The notes below the pieces were generated by a model. It did not search any database and had not been told where the DNA came from. It saw only the letters and a program-made list of their open reading frames with translations. A stretch of DNA of 39,080 nucleotides from a virus: positions 1 to 39,080 of IMG/VR virus record IMGVR_UViG_3300031576_000162; one strand, given 5' to 3'. The stretch's first letter is position 1, and every line of letters begins with the position of its first letter. Made by a program: the position numbers and the translations under genes. This document shows, in pieces, positions 22,104 through 30,150 of this stretch.

Positions 22104-22199
22104 CGAGGCCCTCCGGGCGGCATGAACCGGAGGTTTCTACGGGCAGTCAAGCTCGACATCAGGCGCTCCCTGCGGCGCGCCACGAAAAGGAGGAAGCGT

Positions 22200-22817
22200 A
22201 TGCCGATCGTCGCCCACACGCACGAGACGATCACCATTCCGGCCGAGCCGGACGAGACGTTCACGATCCGGAAGCTCACCTACGCCGAGCGGGAGGAGGC
22301 TCGGCTGAGAGGCACGGAGCTGAAGGTGAAGGTGTTGAAGTTCCTGCCGGCGGCCGTCATGCGCTGCGAGGAGTGCGGCGGGATGGGCGACCACACGGAG
22401 CTGTGCCGGTTCCAGCAGCTCTGCCCGGAGTGCGGCGGAATGGGCGACCACGAAGAGAGCTGCGGCCGGCGCCGCCCGGAGATCGACCGCATCCGGCGGT
22501 TCTCGGGCTACGACCCGGACACCCTGGTGAAGTTCGGCCTGGTCGGATGGAGCTACGACCTCAACTGCCCGCTGCCCAGGTGCGACCACCTGAACAGCGC
22601 CACGGGCGTGGATGACCCGGCCTGCTGCGACGGGCTGAAGCTGCTGATGGACGCTGCCACGGTCGAGGACATCGCCATGGCGATCTTCGACCGCAACGTG
22701 CGCACGCTGGGGGAAGGCAGCGGCTCGGGCGGGAGCTCAAGCGGCGCGGCGAAGATCGCATCGCCATCCCCGGAGAACTTGCCCGAGCCTACGAGCTCGT
22801 TGCCGGCGGAGTCGTAA
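22200..22817 (+). CDS. Tail assembly chaperone (G-like) with two CCHC zinc knuckles
   Basis: 205 residues from ATG 22200 behind AAAAGGAGGAAGCG; an in-frame ATG 22122 lacks such a site. The N-terminus (THETITIPAEPDETFTIRKL) fits tail chaperones. Unusual is a duplicated knuckle: CEECGGMGDH with Cys69 (C56, C59, H65, C69) and CPECGGMGDH with Cys88 (C75, C78, H84, C88), each C-X2-C-X5-H-X3-C, plus further Cys at 123, 128, 142 and 143. The end of this frame is low in complexity (GEGSGSGGSSSGAA), consistent with a frameshift before it into the downstream frame. Confidence 0.65.
   Translation: MPIVAHTHETITIPAEPDETFTIRKLTYAEREEARLRGTELKVKVLKFLPAAVMRCEECGGMGDHTELCRFQQLCPECGGMGDHEESCGRRRPEIDRIRRFSGYDPDTLVKFGLVGWSYDLNCPLPRCDHLNSATGVDDPACCDGLKLLMDAATVEDIAMAIFDRNVRTLGEGSGSGGSSSGAAKIASPSPENLPEPTSSLPAES
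22707..22715 (+). promoter_or_regulatory. Candidate -1 ribosomal frameshift site (CTG GGG GAA)
   Basis: The zero frame reads CTG GGG GAA at 22707-22715, a five-G run followed by AA. The -1 frame is open from about 22611 to the stop at 22952-22954, so any slip must occur within that stretch, and this is the best slip-prone run there. It is not a classic X XXY YYZ heptamer (the A-site GAA would have to re-pair on GGA), so the exact site is uncertain. Confidence 0.5.
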
Positions 22818-22954
22818 TCAACTACCGCGACCTCGACGCCCTCGATGCGCTGCTCTTCGATGACGTTCAGCTCGTCCGGCAACGGCTGAGCGAGCTCGAG
22901 GAGCAGCGTCAGGAGGAGCTGCGCGACCAAGCGGAATCTAAGGCAGGACGGTAG
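22709..22954 (+). CDS. Tail assembly chaperone extension (T-like), reached by -1 frameshift
   Basis: An open stretch of about 80 codons in the -1 frame relative to the G-like gene, ending at TAG just before the tape-measure ATG. It has no start of its own that looks real. It encodes IAIPGELARAYELVAGG, VVINYRDLDALDALLFDD and a charged helical end (RQRLSELEEQRQEELRD), a sensible protein unlike the zero frame. Position and frame relation are as in lambda G/GT, so the product is made as a G-T fusion that chaperones the tape measure. Confidence 0.7.
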   Translation, partial: GGRQRLGRELKRRGEDRIAIPGELARAYELVAGGVVINYRDLDALDALLFDDVQLVRQRLSELEEQRQEELRDQAESKAGR

Positions 22955-25450
22955 ATGGCCGACGCTCGTCTCGAAATCTTGATGTCGCTGCGAGACGATG
23001 CGTCGCGCGCGCTAGAAGGCGTACGGGGGAGGCTGGGGCCCCTGGGCTCCGGCTTCTCACGCTTCGGCTCGATCGCGAGCACGGCGATGCGTACGCTGCG
23101 CCAGGCCATCCTGCCGGTGACGGCGGCGCTGGGCGGCGCCATCTTCGTCGCGTTCAATTTCGCCTCGGCCGCGTCAGACTTGGCTGAGGCGCAGAACAAG
23201 GCGAACGTCGTCTTCAAGGGCGCAGTGGGCGTCGTCAATGAGTTCGCGAAGACCTCGGCCAACTCGTTCGGCATCTCGAACCGGAAGGCGCTCGACTACG
23301 CGGGCACGCTCGGCGGGATCCTGCAAGTGAGCGGGCTGACGCAAGAGGCGTCGGCCGGCATGTCGGTGGAACTCATCAAGCTGGCCGCCGACCTGGCGTC
23401 GTTCAACAACATCCCGATCGACGAAGCGCTGGAGAAGATTCGCTCGGGGCTGGTGGGCGAGGCGGAGCCGCTGCGCACCGTCCAAGTCCTACTGTCGGAA
23501 GCGCGGGTAGCGGAGGAGGCGTATGCGACGGGCATCGCCGCGACGGGGGCCGTCCTGACCGAGGCGCAGAAGGTGCAGGCCCGCTACCAGGTGATCATGA
23601 AGGACACGGCGCTCCAGCAGGGCGACTTCACGAACACGATGGGGGGCCTCGCCAACATGCAGCGCCGGGTGGGGGCGCTCTGGGAGGAGCTCAGGGCTAA
23701 CCTCGGCGAGGCGCTGCTGCCGGTGATAGAGCGCGTCTTCGGGGTGCTGGTCGCTGTGCTCGGGAATCCGATCGTCCCCGTAGCCATCGGGGCCATCACG
23801 GGGGCCATCTCCGACCTGGCGAGCGTCTTCTCGGGCGCCCTCCTGGGCGATACGCAGAAGTGGGCCGACGCCTATAGTCGATTGCCTGACCCGCTCCAAC
23901 GCGTCGCCGATGTCGTCACGGACGTCGCACTGTTTCTCCGCCAAGACCTCGGCCCGGCGGTGAAGGACACCGCTCTCGCGGCGAAGGACCTGGCCGAGGA
24001 ATGGGGGCCGAAACTGTGGGATCCGTTCAAGACGGGCGTCGAAACCGTTCGCGACGTTGGTCAGCCGGCGATTGAGGAGTTTGTGAACTTCATCATCGAC
24101 AACAAGCCCGCGCTGATCGTGGCGATCGCCGCGATCGGCGTCGCCATCTTCCTTGCCCTGGGCCCGGTCTCGCAGGCGGCGATCGCGATCACCGGTCTGA
24201 TCATGCTCATCGGGTTCGTGCGGGACAACTTCGACGAGTTGAAGCCAATCCTGTCCGGCGTCGCGGCGGGCATGGCTGTCGTGGCCGGGGTGATTACCGT
24301 GGCGCTCCTGCCGGCACTGGTTGCGTGGGCGGTGGCAGCAGCGGCGGCCGCCGCTGCGACGCTGCTCCCGCTCCTGCCTCTCATCGCGGTCGGGATTGCC
24401 GTCGGCGCCCTGGTCTACCTGATCGTCGCGCACTGGGACACGATCGTGCGCGTGACGAAGGCGGTCTGGAACACGGTGAAGGACTTCCTGCTCGGCAACT
24501 GGCAGGAGATTCTGAAAATCGCGTCGCTCATCCTGCTTGGCCCGGCGGGGCTGGTCGTGCTGTTCACGACGAACGCCTTCGGCATCCGGGACAAGGTGGT
24601 CGCCGCGATCGGTGCGATCCCCGGGCTGCTGCGCGGCCTGGCGGGAGACTTCTTCGGCGCAGCGTTCGATCTGGGGGCCAAGCTAATCGACGGGCTGAAG
24701 GACGCCCTCACGGGTGTGGGCGGCTTCGCTTCGGACGTCGGGAGCGCCGTGCTTCGCGCGGTGAAGTCGGTGGTGAACCAGGTGATCCGCGAGATCAACA
24801 GCGCCCTGGAGTTCAAGATTCCCGTGCCGTTCGCACCCGACATTTCGATCAATCCGCCCGACATTCCGGAGCTGGCACGAGGCGGCCCCGTATCGGCAGG
24901 CAGGCCCTACCTCGTCGGCGAGCGAGGGGCGGAGCTGTTCATCCCGCAGGTGGCCGGACAGATCGTCCCGGCGACGCAAGGTGCCGCCTCGGCCGAGCCG
25001 AATGGGCTCGCGCAGGTCTGGGACTGGGCGCGCTCGCAGTTGCGCGGTCTACTCCAGAGCATCGTCGAGAGATCAATGTCAGTGGGTCGGGCCGCCCAAC
25101 GCGTGTTCGAGGACATCAGGTTTGCTGGACTGCAACGCGGCGGGCTCGTGCCCGCAGGCGTGACCATGCCGGCGATCCTGCACGGTCCGGAGGCGGTTCT
25201 GCCGGTGCCGGACCTGGCATCGCTGGCGGCGCGGGTCGGGGCGATGATGGTAGAGCGCGTCTCGTTCCCTGCGCTGCAGCGGCGGGCTGGGCTGACGCCA
25301 GCGCTGGCGAGCGGCGCTGGTGTCGCGCCGATCGCCGTGACGATCAACATCGGCACGCTCGGCCCCGGCGTCCGCCGCGCCGACGTGCGGGAACTGTACG
25401 ACTGGTTCCTGGATGAGGCTCGCGACCGCGGCCACCGGAGGATCGGCTAA
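22955..25450 (+). CDS. Tape measure protein
   Basis: 831 residues, the longest tail gene here and right after the chaperones. N-terminal helices (ADARLEILMSLRDDASRALE) then long helical stretches (GVVNEFAKTSANSFGISNRK, LTQEASAGMSVELIKLAADL). Hydrophobic segments around residues 380-420 and 430-490 (AIGVAIFLALGPVSQ, VAWAVAAAAAAAATLLP) are usual in tape measures, which may line or penetrate the membrane. At about 1.5 angstrom per residue a tail near 120-130 nm is expected, an estimate from the family rule. Confidence 0.88.
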   Translation: MADARLEILMSLRDDASRALEGVRGRLGPLGSGFSRFGSIASTAMRTLRQAILPVTAALGGAIFVAFNFASAASDLAEAQNKANVVFKGAVGVVNEFAKTSANSFGISNRKALDYAGTLGGILQVSGLTQEASAGMSVELIKLAADLASFNNIPIDEALEKIRSGLVGEAEPLRTVQVLLSEARVAEEAYATGIAATGAVLTEAQKVQARYQVIMKDTALQQGDFTNTMGGLANMQRRVGALWEELRANLGEALLPVIERVFGVLVAVLGNPIVPVAIGAITGAISDLASVFSGALLGDTQKWADAYSRLPDPLQRVADVVTDVALFLRQDLGPAVKDTALAAKDLAEEWGPKLWDPFKTGVETVRDVGQPAIEEFVNFIIDNKPALIVAIAAIGVAIFLALGPVSQAAIAITGLIMLIGFVRDNFDELKPILSGVAAGMAVVAGVITVALLPALVAWAVAAAAAAAATLLPLLPLIAVGIAVGALVYLIVAHWDTIVRVTKAVWNTVKDFLLGNWQEILKIASLILLGPAGLVVLFTTNAFGIRDKVVAAIGAIPGLLRGLAGDFFGAAFDLGAKLIDGLKDALTGVGGFASDVGSAVLRAVKSVVNQVIREINSALEFKIPVPFAPDISINPPDIPELARGGPVSAGRPYLVGERGAELFIPQVAGQIVPATQGAASAEPNGLAQVWDWARSQLRGLLQSIVERSMSVGRAAQRVFEDIRFAGLQRGGLVPAGVTMPAILHGPEAVLPVPDLASLAARVGAMMVERVSFPALQRRAGLTPALASGAGVAPIAVTINIGTLGPGVRRADVRELYDWFLDEARDRGHRRIG

Positions 25451-27930
25451 TGTCGCTCCAGGGGTTCACACTGAAGGCCGACCTGGACGACGACGGCGTC
25501 TTCGAGGCGGACTGGTCGCCCTACCTGCTGGCGATCAAGGACTGCGGGATGGCACGCCGCGCCGCCGTCGACGCCTTCCCACCGATGAAGGCGACCTTCG
25601 AGCTGGACAACACCGACTCACGCTTCAGCCCGCGCAACACCGGCGGCGCCTACTACCCCAACCTCAAAAAGGGCAAGCGCGTCCAGCTCGCTTCGCAGGT
25701 GACGACGCCAGCGGTGACGAACAAGATCACCAACCCATCGTTCGAGACGGACACAGCGGGCTGGGCCGTCGGCGGCACCAACACGCTCGTGCAGAGCGGC
25801 GACCAAGCACGACGGGGCCGCGATAGCGGGAAGGCGACGTACCAGGACAACGCGATCCTGGCGGCCTTCTCGTTCACCGCAACCGCCGTCGCCCACGCTC
25901 TGAGCGTCGATCTCTATATCCCGGCCAACTACAACGGGACGGACCTGCGGCTGGAGGCGAGTAACTTCGTCGGCGCCATCGGCACGCTGGCCGTGAGCGC
26001 GAACATGGCGATTCGCGACCGCTGGCAGCGATTGTCGTTGAGCTTCACACCAGTCGGAGGCGACCTCGTAGGCGAGTTGAAGGTGGCCGAGCGGGGCACG
26101 GTGCCCACGGTCGGGCGCTTCATCTACCTGGACGGCGCTCAGGCGGAGACGGGCGCCAGCGCGGGCCTGTACTGCGACGGCGATCAGCCCGCTTGCTCGT
26201 GGGCGGGCACGGCCCACGCCAGCCAGTCGACGCGCACGGCCAACCCGATCTTCACGAAGTTCACCGGCGAGCTGCGCGAGCTGGCGGCGAGCCGTTCGCA
26301 CATGGTGGGCCGGGCGACGTTCCAGGCAACCGGCCTGAGCGAGACGACGCTCGGCGTCAACATCTCGTGCGGGCCCTTCTCACGCAAGAAGGGCAGCAAC
26401 ATCCTCCAACGGGTGCTCGACATTATCGAGGGCCAGGTCTCTCAGCGGGTCTTGGGTCTCACCGGCGAGGCGATGCGTGACGGGGCCTTCCGCTTCGATG
26501 GCGATGTCTGGACGAGTGTCGGCACGCCAACCAGCTTCGACCAGTCGCTCGATACCGGGACGCCCGCCGGCGATGACCCCGTTGCTTACGATGCGCTCGA
26601 GGGCGACAACGTCATGGAGATCGGCGTCGACGCCATCGGCGACGGCAAGGAAACGAACCTGATCGCCAACCTCACGCCGGGGAAGCCCTACCACATCTCC
26701 TGCTTCATGCAGGCTGGCAACGCGGGGGCGCACAACAAGAGCGTCAAGCTCTCCGCGATTGGCACGCTCACCGCCGTTCAGACGACCACCGCCATCATCA
26801 GTACCGGCATCTGGACGTATATGAGCCTGACCGTGACGCTCACGGCGGGCGAGACGAACCTCTGGGTGCGGATTCAGTCCGACGAGACGTTCACGGGCAA
26901 AATCTGGGTCGATGGCGTCCACGTCTCGCCGATCTACTCTGGCACCGGCACGCCCCAGGTGGTGAAGAGCGACCTTCCCATCGGCTCGAAGTGGTCGGTC
27001 CAGGTCGAATACATCGACGCCTTCCATCGCCGCGCCGGGCTCGTGCTCGACGAACTGGCGGCGTCAGTAGGCGGCTGGTACTACGAGGCGGGCGATGGCG
27101 ATCTCGTCTTCGAAGACTACTCGCGGCGTGATCCCACCGACCCGATTCTCAACACCCCGACTCTGCGCCTCTCGGACGCGCCGGAGGACGGGCAGCTCTA
27201 CCTCCTCCAGGATTACCAGGAGCCGCCGTCGTCGCTGGCGCGCACTGTGAAAGTGGGCAGTCACGGCGACATCAGCGCGGTGCCGGCGCCAGCGGGCGAT
27301 CGGGCGAAGATCGCCTGGTCGCTGGAGCCAGTGCCACTGGCCCTCGGCGCCAACGCGCTAAGGACGTTCTTCGCCGACTACGCGACCGACGGCGAGGCTG
27401 GTCCCTTGATTGCCCGCCGCGCCGGCGCGGCGGCGCTGCCGATCTCCGGCTGGGCGGCGGACAACGGCATCAACACGCCGTACCTCATCAACTACGGCCG
27501 CTCCGGAGACGTGAAGATCAAGGCTCCTGGTGGAGGTCAGACGATCATGCGGCTCCTCGTCGGAGCCCGCGTGTGCGCTCGTCAGGCGACGGAGCGTTCG
27601 TTCGTCCAGGTCGGCTCCGGCGATCCCGTCATGGAACTGGAGATGCCAGGTCAGGGCAGCCGGACGCAGGCGATGACCGACCTCGCGACGTGGGCGGAGA
27701 ACAAGTACAGCGTCGGCCCGGCCGTCGTGGAGGTCCGGATCAGGGGTGTCGACACCGAGTCGCTCCTCGACGTGCTGGGGAGGGAGATCGGCGAGCCGGT
27801 CTGGCTGAAGCACAAGACGGGCCAGGGACACTTCGGCATCGAGGGGCTGTTCTTCTGCGAGGGGCTGCGGCTGGATGCCGAGGCGACGGGCGTGCCCGTG
27901 CTCACGATGACGCTGGAGGAGGCGGCGTAG
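25450..27930 (+). CDS. Tail tip/hub protein with two carbohydrate-binding-like inserts
   Basis: 826 residues, ATG 25450 overlapping the tape-measure stop. The start (LKADLDDDGVFEADWSPYLL and FELDNTDSRFSPRNTGG) and the late region (VEYIDAFHRRAGLVLDELAA, GGWYYEAGDGDLVFEDYS) resemble siphovirus hub or Tal-like proteins. Two jelly-roll inserts look like CBM4_9 modules: ITNPSFETDTAGWAVGG to LYCDGDQPA (about 95-240) and ETNLIANLTPGKPYHISCF to TGKIWVDGVHVSP (about 395-500). They suggest glycan binding at the host surface. Domain edges are estimates. Confidence 0.65.
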   Translation: MSLQGFTLKADLDDDGVFEADWSPYLLAIKDCGMARRAAVDAFPPMKATFELDNTDSRFSPRNTGGAYYPNLKKGKRVQLASQVTTPAVTNKITNPSFETDTAGWAVGGTNTLVQSGDQARRGRDSGKATYQDNAILAAFSFTATAVAHALSVDLYIPANYNGTDLRLEASNFVGAIGTLAVSANMAIRDRWQRLSLSFTPVGGDLVGELKVAERGTVPTVGRFIYLDGAQAETGASAGLYCDGDQPACSWAGTAHASQSTRTANPIFTKFTGELRELAASRSHMVGRATFQATGLSETTLGVNISCGPFSRKKGSNILQRVLDIIEGQVSQRVLGLTGEAMRDGAFRFDGDVWTSVGTPTSFDQSLDTGTPAGDDPVAYDALEGDNVMEIGVDAIGDGKETNLIANLTPGKPYHISCFMQAGNAGAHNKSVKLSAIGTLTAVQTTTAIISTGIWTYMSLTVTLTAGETNLWVRIQSDETFTGKIWVDGVHVSPIYSGTGTPQVVKSDLPIGSKWSVQVEYIDAFHRRAGLVLDELAASVGGWYYEAGDGDLVFEDYSRRDPTDPILNTPTLRLSDAPEDGQLYLLQDYQEPPSSLARTVKVGSHGDISAVPAPAGDRAKIAWSLEPVPLALGANALRTFFADYATDGEAGPLIARRAGAAALPISGWAADNGINTPYLINYGRSGDVKIKAPGGGQTIMRLLVGARVCARQATERSFVQVGSGDPVMELEMPGQGSRTQAMTDLATWAENKYSVGPAVVEVRIRGVDTESLLDVLGREIGEPVWLKHKTGQGHFGIEGLFFCEGLRLDAEATGVPVLTMTLEEAA

Positions 27931-28494
27931 ATGGCCCTGCGGCTGGACCCGACCGCTCCCTTGGTGACGCTCGCCGACGAGCGTCACAGCCGGCAGAGCG
28001 CGTCCTACCTACGCGGCGTGCGCCTGTTGCCGAAGGGCGTGTTCCCGACGGCGAAGATGTCCCGCTCTACCGACCAGTCGATCGCGAACAACACGGAAAC
28101 GAAGGTGCTCTTCGACACGCGGGACAAGGACGCTGGCTATGACGATGGTCAGCAGACAGCAGGCTCGGAAATCTGTGACCTGACGAACGACGAGATCGTG
28201 CTCCGCTATCTGGGTTTCTGGGCCGTCAGCTTCTTTGCCTGTTTCGCTGCGAGCACAGGGGGCACGGTGCGCGGGCTGCGCTTCTTCCTGAACGGCACAG
28301 CGGTGTTAGGGGGCCGCTTCGCCTACGACCGCGTGAACTCGGCGCTCTTTCTCACCACCGTCCACGGTACGCTCCGGCGCCAGTTCGTCGAGGACGATAA
28401 GGTCGACGCCAGAGTCATCCAGGATAGTGGTGGCTCCCTGGCGCTGGTCGCCGCCGAGGGCATCTATATGAGCGCGGAATGGCTGGGGCTGTGA
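27931..28494 (+). CDS. Tail protein with probable C1q/TNF-like domain
   Basis: 187 residues beginning immediately after the hub gene. From about residue 48 the text SIANNTETKVLFDTRDKDAG, LRYLGFWAVSFFACFAAS and RGLRFFLNGTAVLGGRFAYD has the beta pattern of C1q-like receptor-binding domains found at phage tail tips. The short N-terminus would attach to the hub. Family call by pattern, not search. Confidence 0.5.
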   Translation: MALRLDPTAPLVTLADERHSRQSASYLRGVRLLPKGVFPTAKMSRSTDQSIANNTETKVLFDTRDKDAGYDDGQQTAGSEICDLTNDEIVLRYLGFWAVSFFACFAASTGGTVRGLRFFLNGTAVLGGRFAYDRVNSALFLTTVHGTLRRQFVEDDKVDARVIQDSGGSLALVAAEGIYMSAEWLGL

Positions 28495-28703
28495 TGGTCG
28501 ACGTGCTGCTCCAGGCGGTCACGCCCAGCGAAGGCCAGGACGCGGTCGTGCTGGCCCTGATCGGGCTCCTCGCCGCCTCGAATGCAGGCTGGTTCGCCTT
28601 CCAGCGCTTCCTGCTCGGCGAGCTGCGCGACAACACCAAGCAACTCGGCCGCGTCACGGCGCTGCTGGAAGGCGTTCTGGCGGCGAGGGGACGGGCAAGA
28701 TGA
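28494..28703 (+). CDS. Small single-span membrane protein
   Basis: 69 residues from ATG 28494, which shares an A with the previous stop (TGATG); an in-frame ATG 28479 is also possible. A short N-terminus, one membrane helix (DAVVLALIGLLAASNAGWFA) and a basic amphipathic helical end (LLGELRDNTKQLGRVTALLE). First of a chain of small membrane proteins before the endolysin, so part of the lysis set or a tail-associated membrane factor. Confidence 0.6.
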   Translation: MVDVLLQAVTPSEGQDAVVLALIGLLAASNAGWFAFQRFLLGELRDNTKQLGRVTALLEGVLAARGRAR

Positions 28704-28864
28704 TGGTAATACGGCTCGTACTCAGGCTGCTTTCGCCGGCCTATCGCGAGGCGAATGATGAGAAGCGGGCGGCGGTTGCCAAGCGAGAGCGCATCGAGGA
28801 CGACCTCCGCCACCTGAACGGCGCCCTGCGCCGGTGGAGGCCGTATGGACAGAGAGATCGTTGA
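28700..28864 (+). CDS. Small charged helical protein
   Basis: 54 residues from ATG 28700 (ATGA overlap). Starts hydrophobic (MMVIRLVLRLLSPAYRE) then becomes highly charged and helical (EKRAAVAKRERIEDDLRHLN). It overlaps the next gene by 20 bp. The amphipathic start followed by a coiled coil fits a small membrane-attached accessory of lysis. Function unknown. Confidence 0.45.
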   Translation: MMVIRLVLRLLSPAYREANDEKRAAVAKRERIEDDLRHLNGALRRWRPYGQRDR

Positions 28865-29150
28865 GATGGCCGTCTACAGCGCCGGGCTGTTCGTGGCTGT
28901 CCCCACGGTAATCCGCTGGACGCTGCGAGTGCGGCTGATGCAGCGCCCGCGCCCGCGCTCCGTCTGGCCGATCACCGCCGGGGCGTTCGCCGCGTTCGTC
29001 TGCCTGGTCGCGCTCCTGCTGAGAGCGAGCGTGCTCGAGCAGGCGCCGGAGCTGGCGCCCGGTATCAGCAACTACACGCGCCCCATCGTGGGGGCGACAG
29101 TGATCGGCTGGGTGCTCATCACGGCCTGGCTGATGGAGGTGACCAAGTGA
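28845..29150 (+). CDS. Three-span membrane protein, holin candidate
   Basis: 101 residues. Three hydrophobic helices: VEMAVYSAGLFVAVPTVI (about 6-25), ITAGAFAAFVCLVALLLRA (about 45-64) and YTRPIVGATVIGWVLITAWL (about 77-97), with Arg-rich loops between. Size and topology suit a class I holin. It is translated with overlaps on both sides in the same lysis cluster as the endolysin at 30147. Confidence 0.55.
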   Translation: MDREIVEMAVYSAGLFVAVPTVIRWTLRVRLMQRPRPRSVWPITAGAFAAFVCLVALLLRASVLEQAPELAPGISNYTRPIVGATVIGWVLITAWLMEVTK

Positions 29151-29350
29151 AGGAAGAGTACCGCACGGGACTCTGGCGCGGTGGCGTCGCCGCCGTCTTC
29201 GCCTTCGCGCTGTTCGTGCTCAAGGCGGGCGCGGCGCAGGACCTGGACATCGCGACCCTCTACGATGCGGGCTATGCCGGGTTGATCGCCGCGGCGCCCT
29301 TCTTCGGCTACGGCGTCTACGACGGCGCGAAGAAGGGCGGCGGACCGTGA
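29147..29350 (+). CDS. Two-span small membrane protein, holin candidate
   Basis: 67 residues from GTG 29147 (GTGA overlap). One helix at about 10-27 (RGGVAAVFAFALFVLKAG) and a second at about 43-60 (AGYAGLIAAAPFFGYGVY), with a basic start and end (MKEEYRTG, GAKKGG). It resembles small phage holins of the two-helix type. Together with the 101-residue protein upstream it could form a holin/antiholin pair, which is inference. Confidence 0.55.
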   Translation: MKEEYRTGLWRGGVAAVFAFALFVLKAGAAQDLDIATLYDAGYAGLIAAAPFFGYGVYDGAKKGGGP

Positions 29351-29571
29351 GGCTTGCGCTGCGCTGGCTGCACGGCGTCGCGATCGCGATCGACCAGCTG
29401 GGCAACGCGCTCGGCGCCGGGGACCCGGACGAGACGGTGAGCTCGCGGATGGGGAAGGCGCTGCACCGATCGCGGTTCTCGCGCTGGGCCTGCGGGCAGC
29501 TCGACCGCGTCGACCCGGGCCACTGCGTCGACGCCATCGAGGGAGACGAGGGGGGCCATGGAGCGTTCTAA
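29347..29571 (+). CDS. Conserved small lysis-region protein
   Basis: 74 residues from GTG 29347 (GTGA overlap). Contains LRWLHGVAIAIDQLGNALG, GDPDETVSSRMGKALHRSR and CGQLDRVDPGHCVDAIEGD. I recognise the pattern DQLxNxLxGxxPDETxSSRxG ... DPGHC as a common phage protein located next to holin and endolysin genes. Its function is not known to me. It could tune lysis or be a cytoplasmic partner of the membrane proteins. Confidence 0.6.
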   Translation: MRLALRWLHGVAIAIDQLGNALGAGDPDETVSSRMGKALHRSRFSRWACGQLDRVDPGHCVDAIEGDEGGHGAF

Positions 29572-29761
29572 CGTGCCGCTGGCTGAGCGCTATCCGTCGT
29601 CGTGCGTGCACCTGTGGCGCATCGGAGAGGCGGGGCGGGGCGTCTGCTGGCGCTGCGGGGCAGAGCGGACGTTCCTGATGTACCTGGATGAGCGCGCTTC
29701 GACCCGCTGGCTGACGCGGAAGCGCGAGCCGCTCCCGAAGCTGCGGAGTCTAGCGCGATGA
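29558..29761 (+). CDS. Small CXXC protein
   Basis: 67 residues, ATG 29558 overlapping the previous gene. Contains SCVHLWRIGEAGRGVCWRCG, so one His and three Cys that could bind zinc, followed by a basic tail (TRKREPLPKLRSLAR). Coupled to the nuclease gene by ATGA. Function unknown. Confidence 0.5.
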   Translation: MERSNVPLAERYPSSCVHLWRIGEAGRGVCWRCGAERTFLMYLDERASTRWLTRKREPLPKLRSLAR

Positions 29762-30150
29762 TGGAGAGGCCGATGCCGGAGCTGCGCTGGATTTGTCGCG
29801 CCCGGGTGCACAAGGTCCGGGACGGCGACACGGTCGAGCTCTTCGCCGACACGTTCTACCGCAGCTTTCACGTCGAGCCGGTCCGCCTGTTCGTGGTCGA
29901 CACGCCGGAGAGGAAGGCGGGGGCGGAGGCGACTACCTTCGTTCGCGACTGGCTGCACCACGCCGCGATCGACTCCGACGATCCGAAGGTTCGCGAGTGG
30001 CCGCTGATCGTGGAGACAGAGAAGCTGCCTCTCACCGACAAGGCTGACAACTTCGCTCGCTACCTGGGATACATCTACCGGCGGTCGGACGGGCAGCTGC
30101 TCCAGGATGCGCTGCTCGCCGCAGGCCTGGCAGTACGGAGGTACGAATGA
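29758..30150 (+). CDS. Staphylococcal-nuclease-like (thermonuclease) protein
   Basis: 130 residues from ATG 29758. Matches the SNc fold: RVHKVRDGDTVELFAD with the Asp pair (about 22-24), VEPVRLFVVDTPERKAG with Arg43, Asp48 and Glu51, and NFARYLGYIYR with Arg101 equal to the catalytic Arg87 of SNase, then LLQDALLAAGLAVRRYE. No signal peptide is seen, so it would act in the cytoplasm or after lysis, perhaps degrading host nucleic acids or thinning the lysate. Its place next to the endolysin is unusual. Confidence 0.75.
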   Translation: MMERPMPELRWICRARVHKVRDGDTVELFADTFYRSFHVEPVRLFVVDTPERKAGAEATTFVRDWLHHAAIDSDDPKVREWPLIVETEKLPLTDKADNFARYLGYIYRRSDGQLLQDALLAAGLAVRRYE

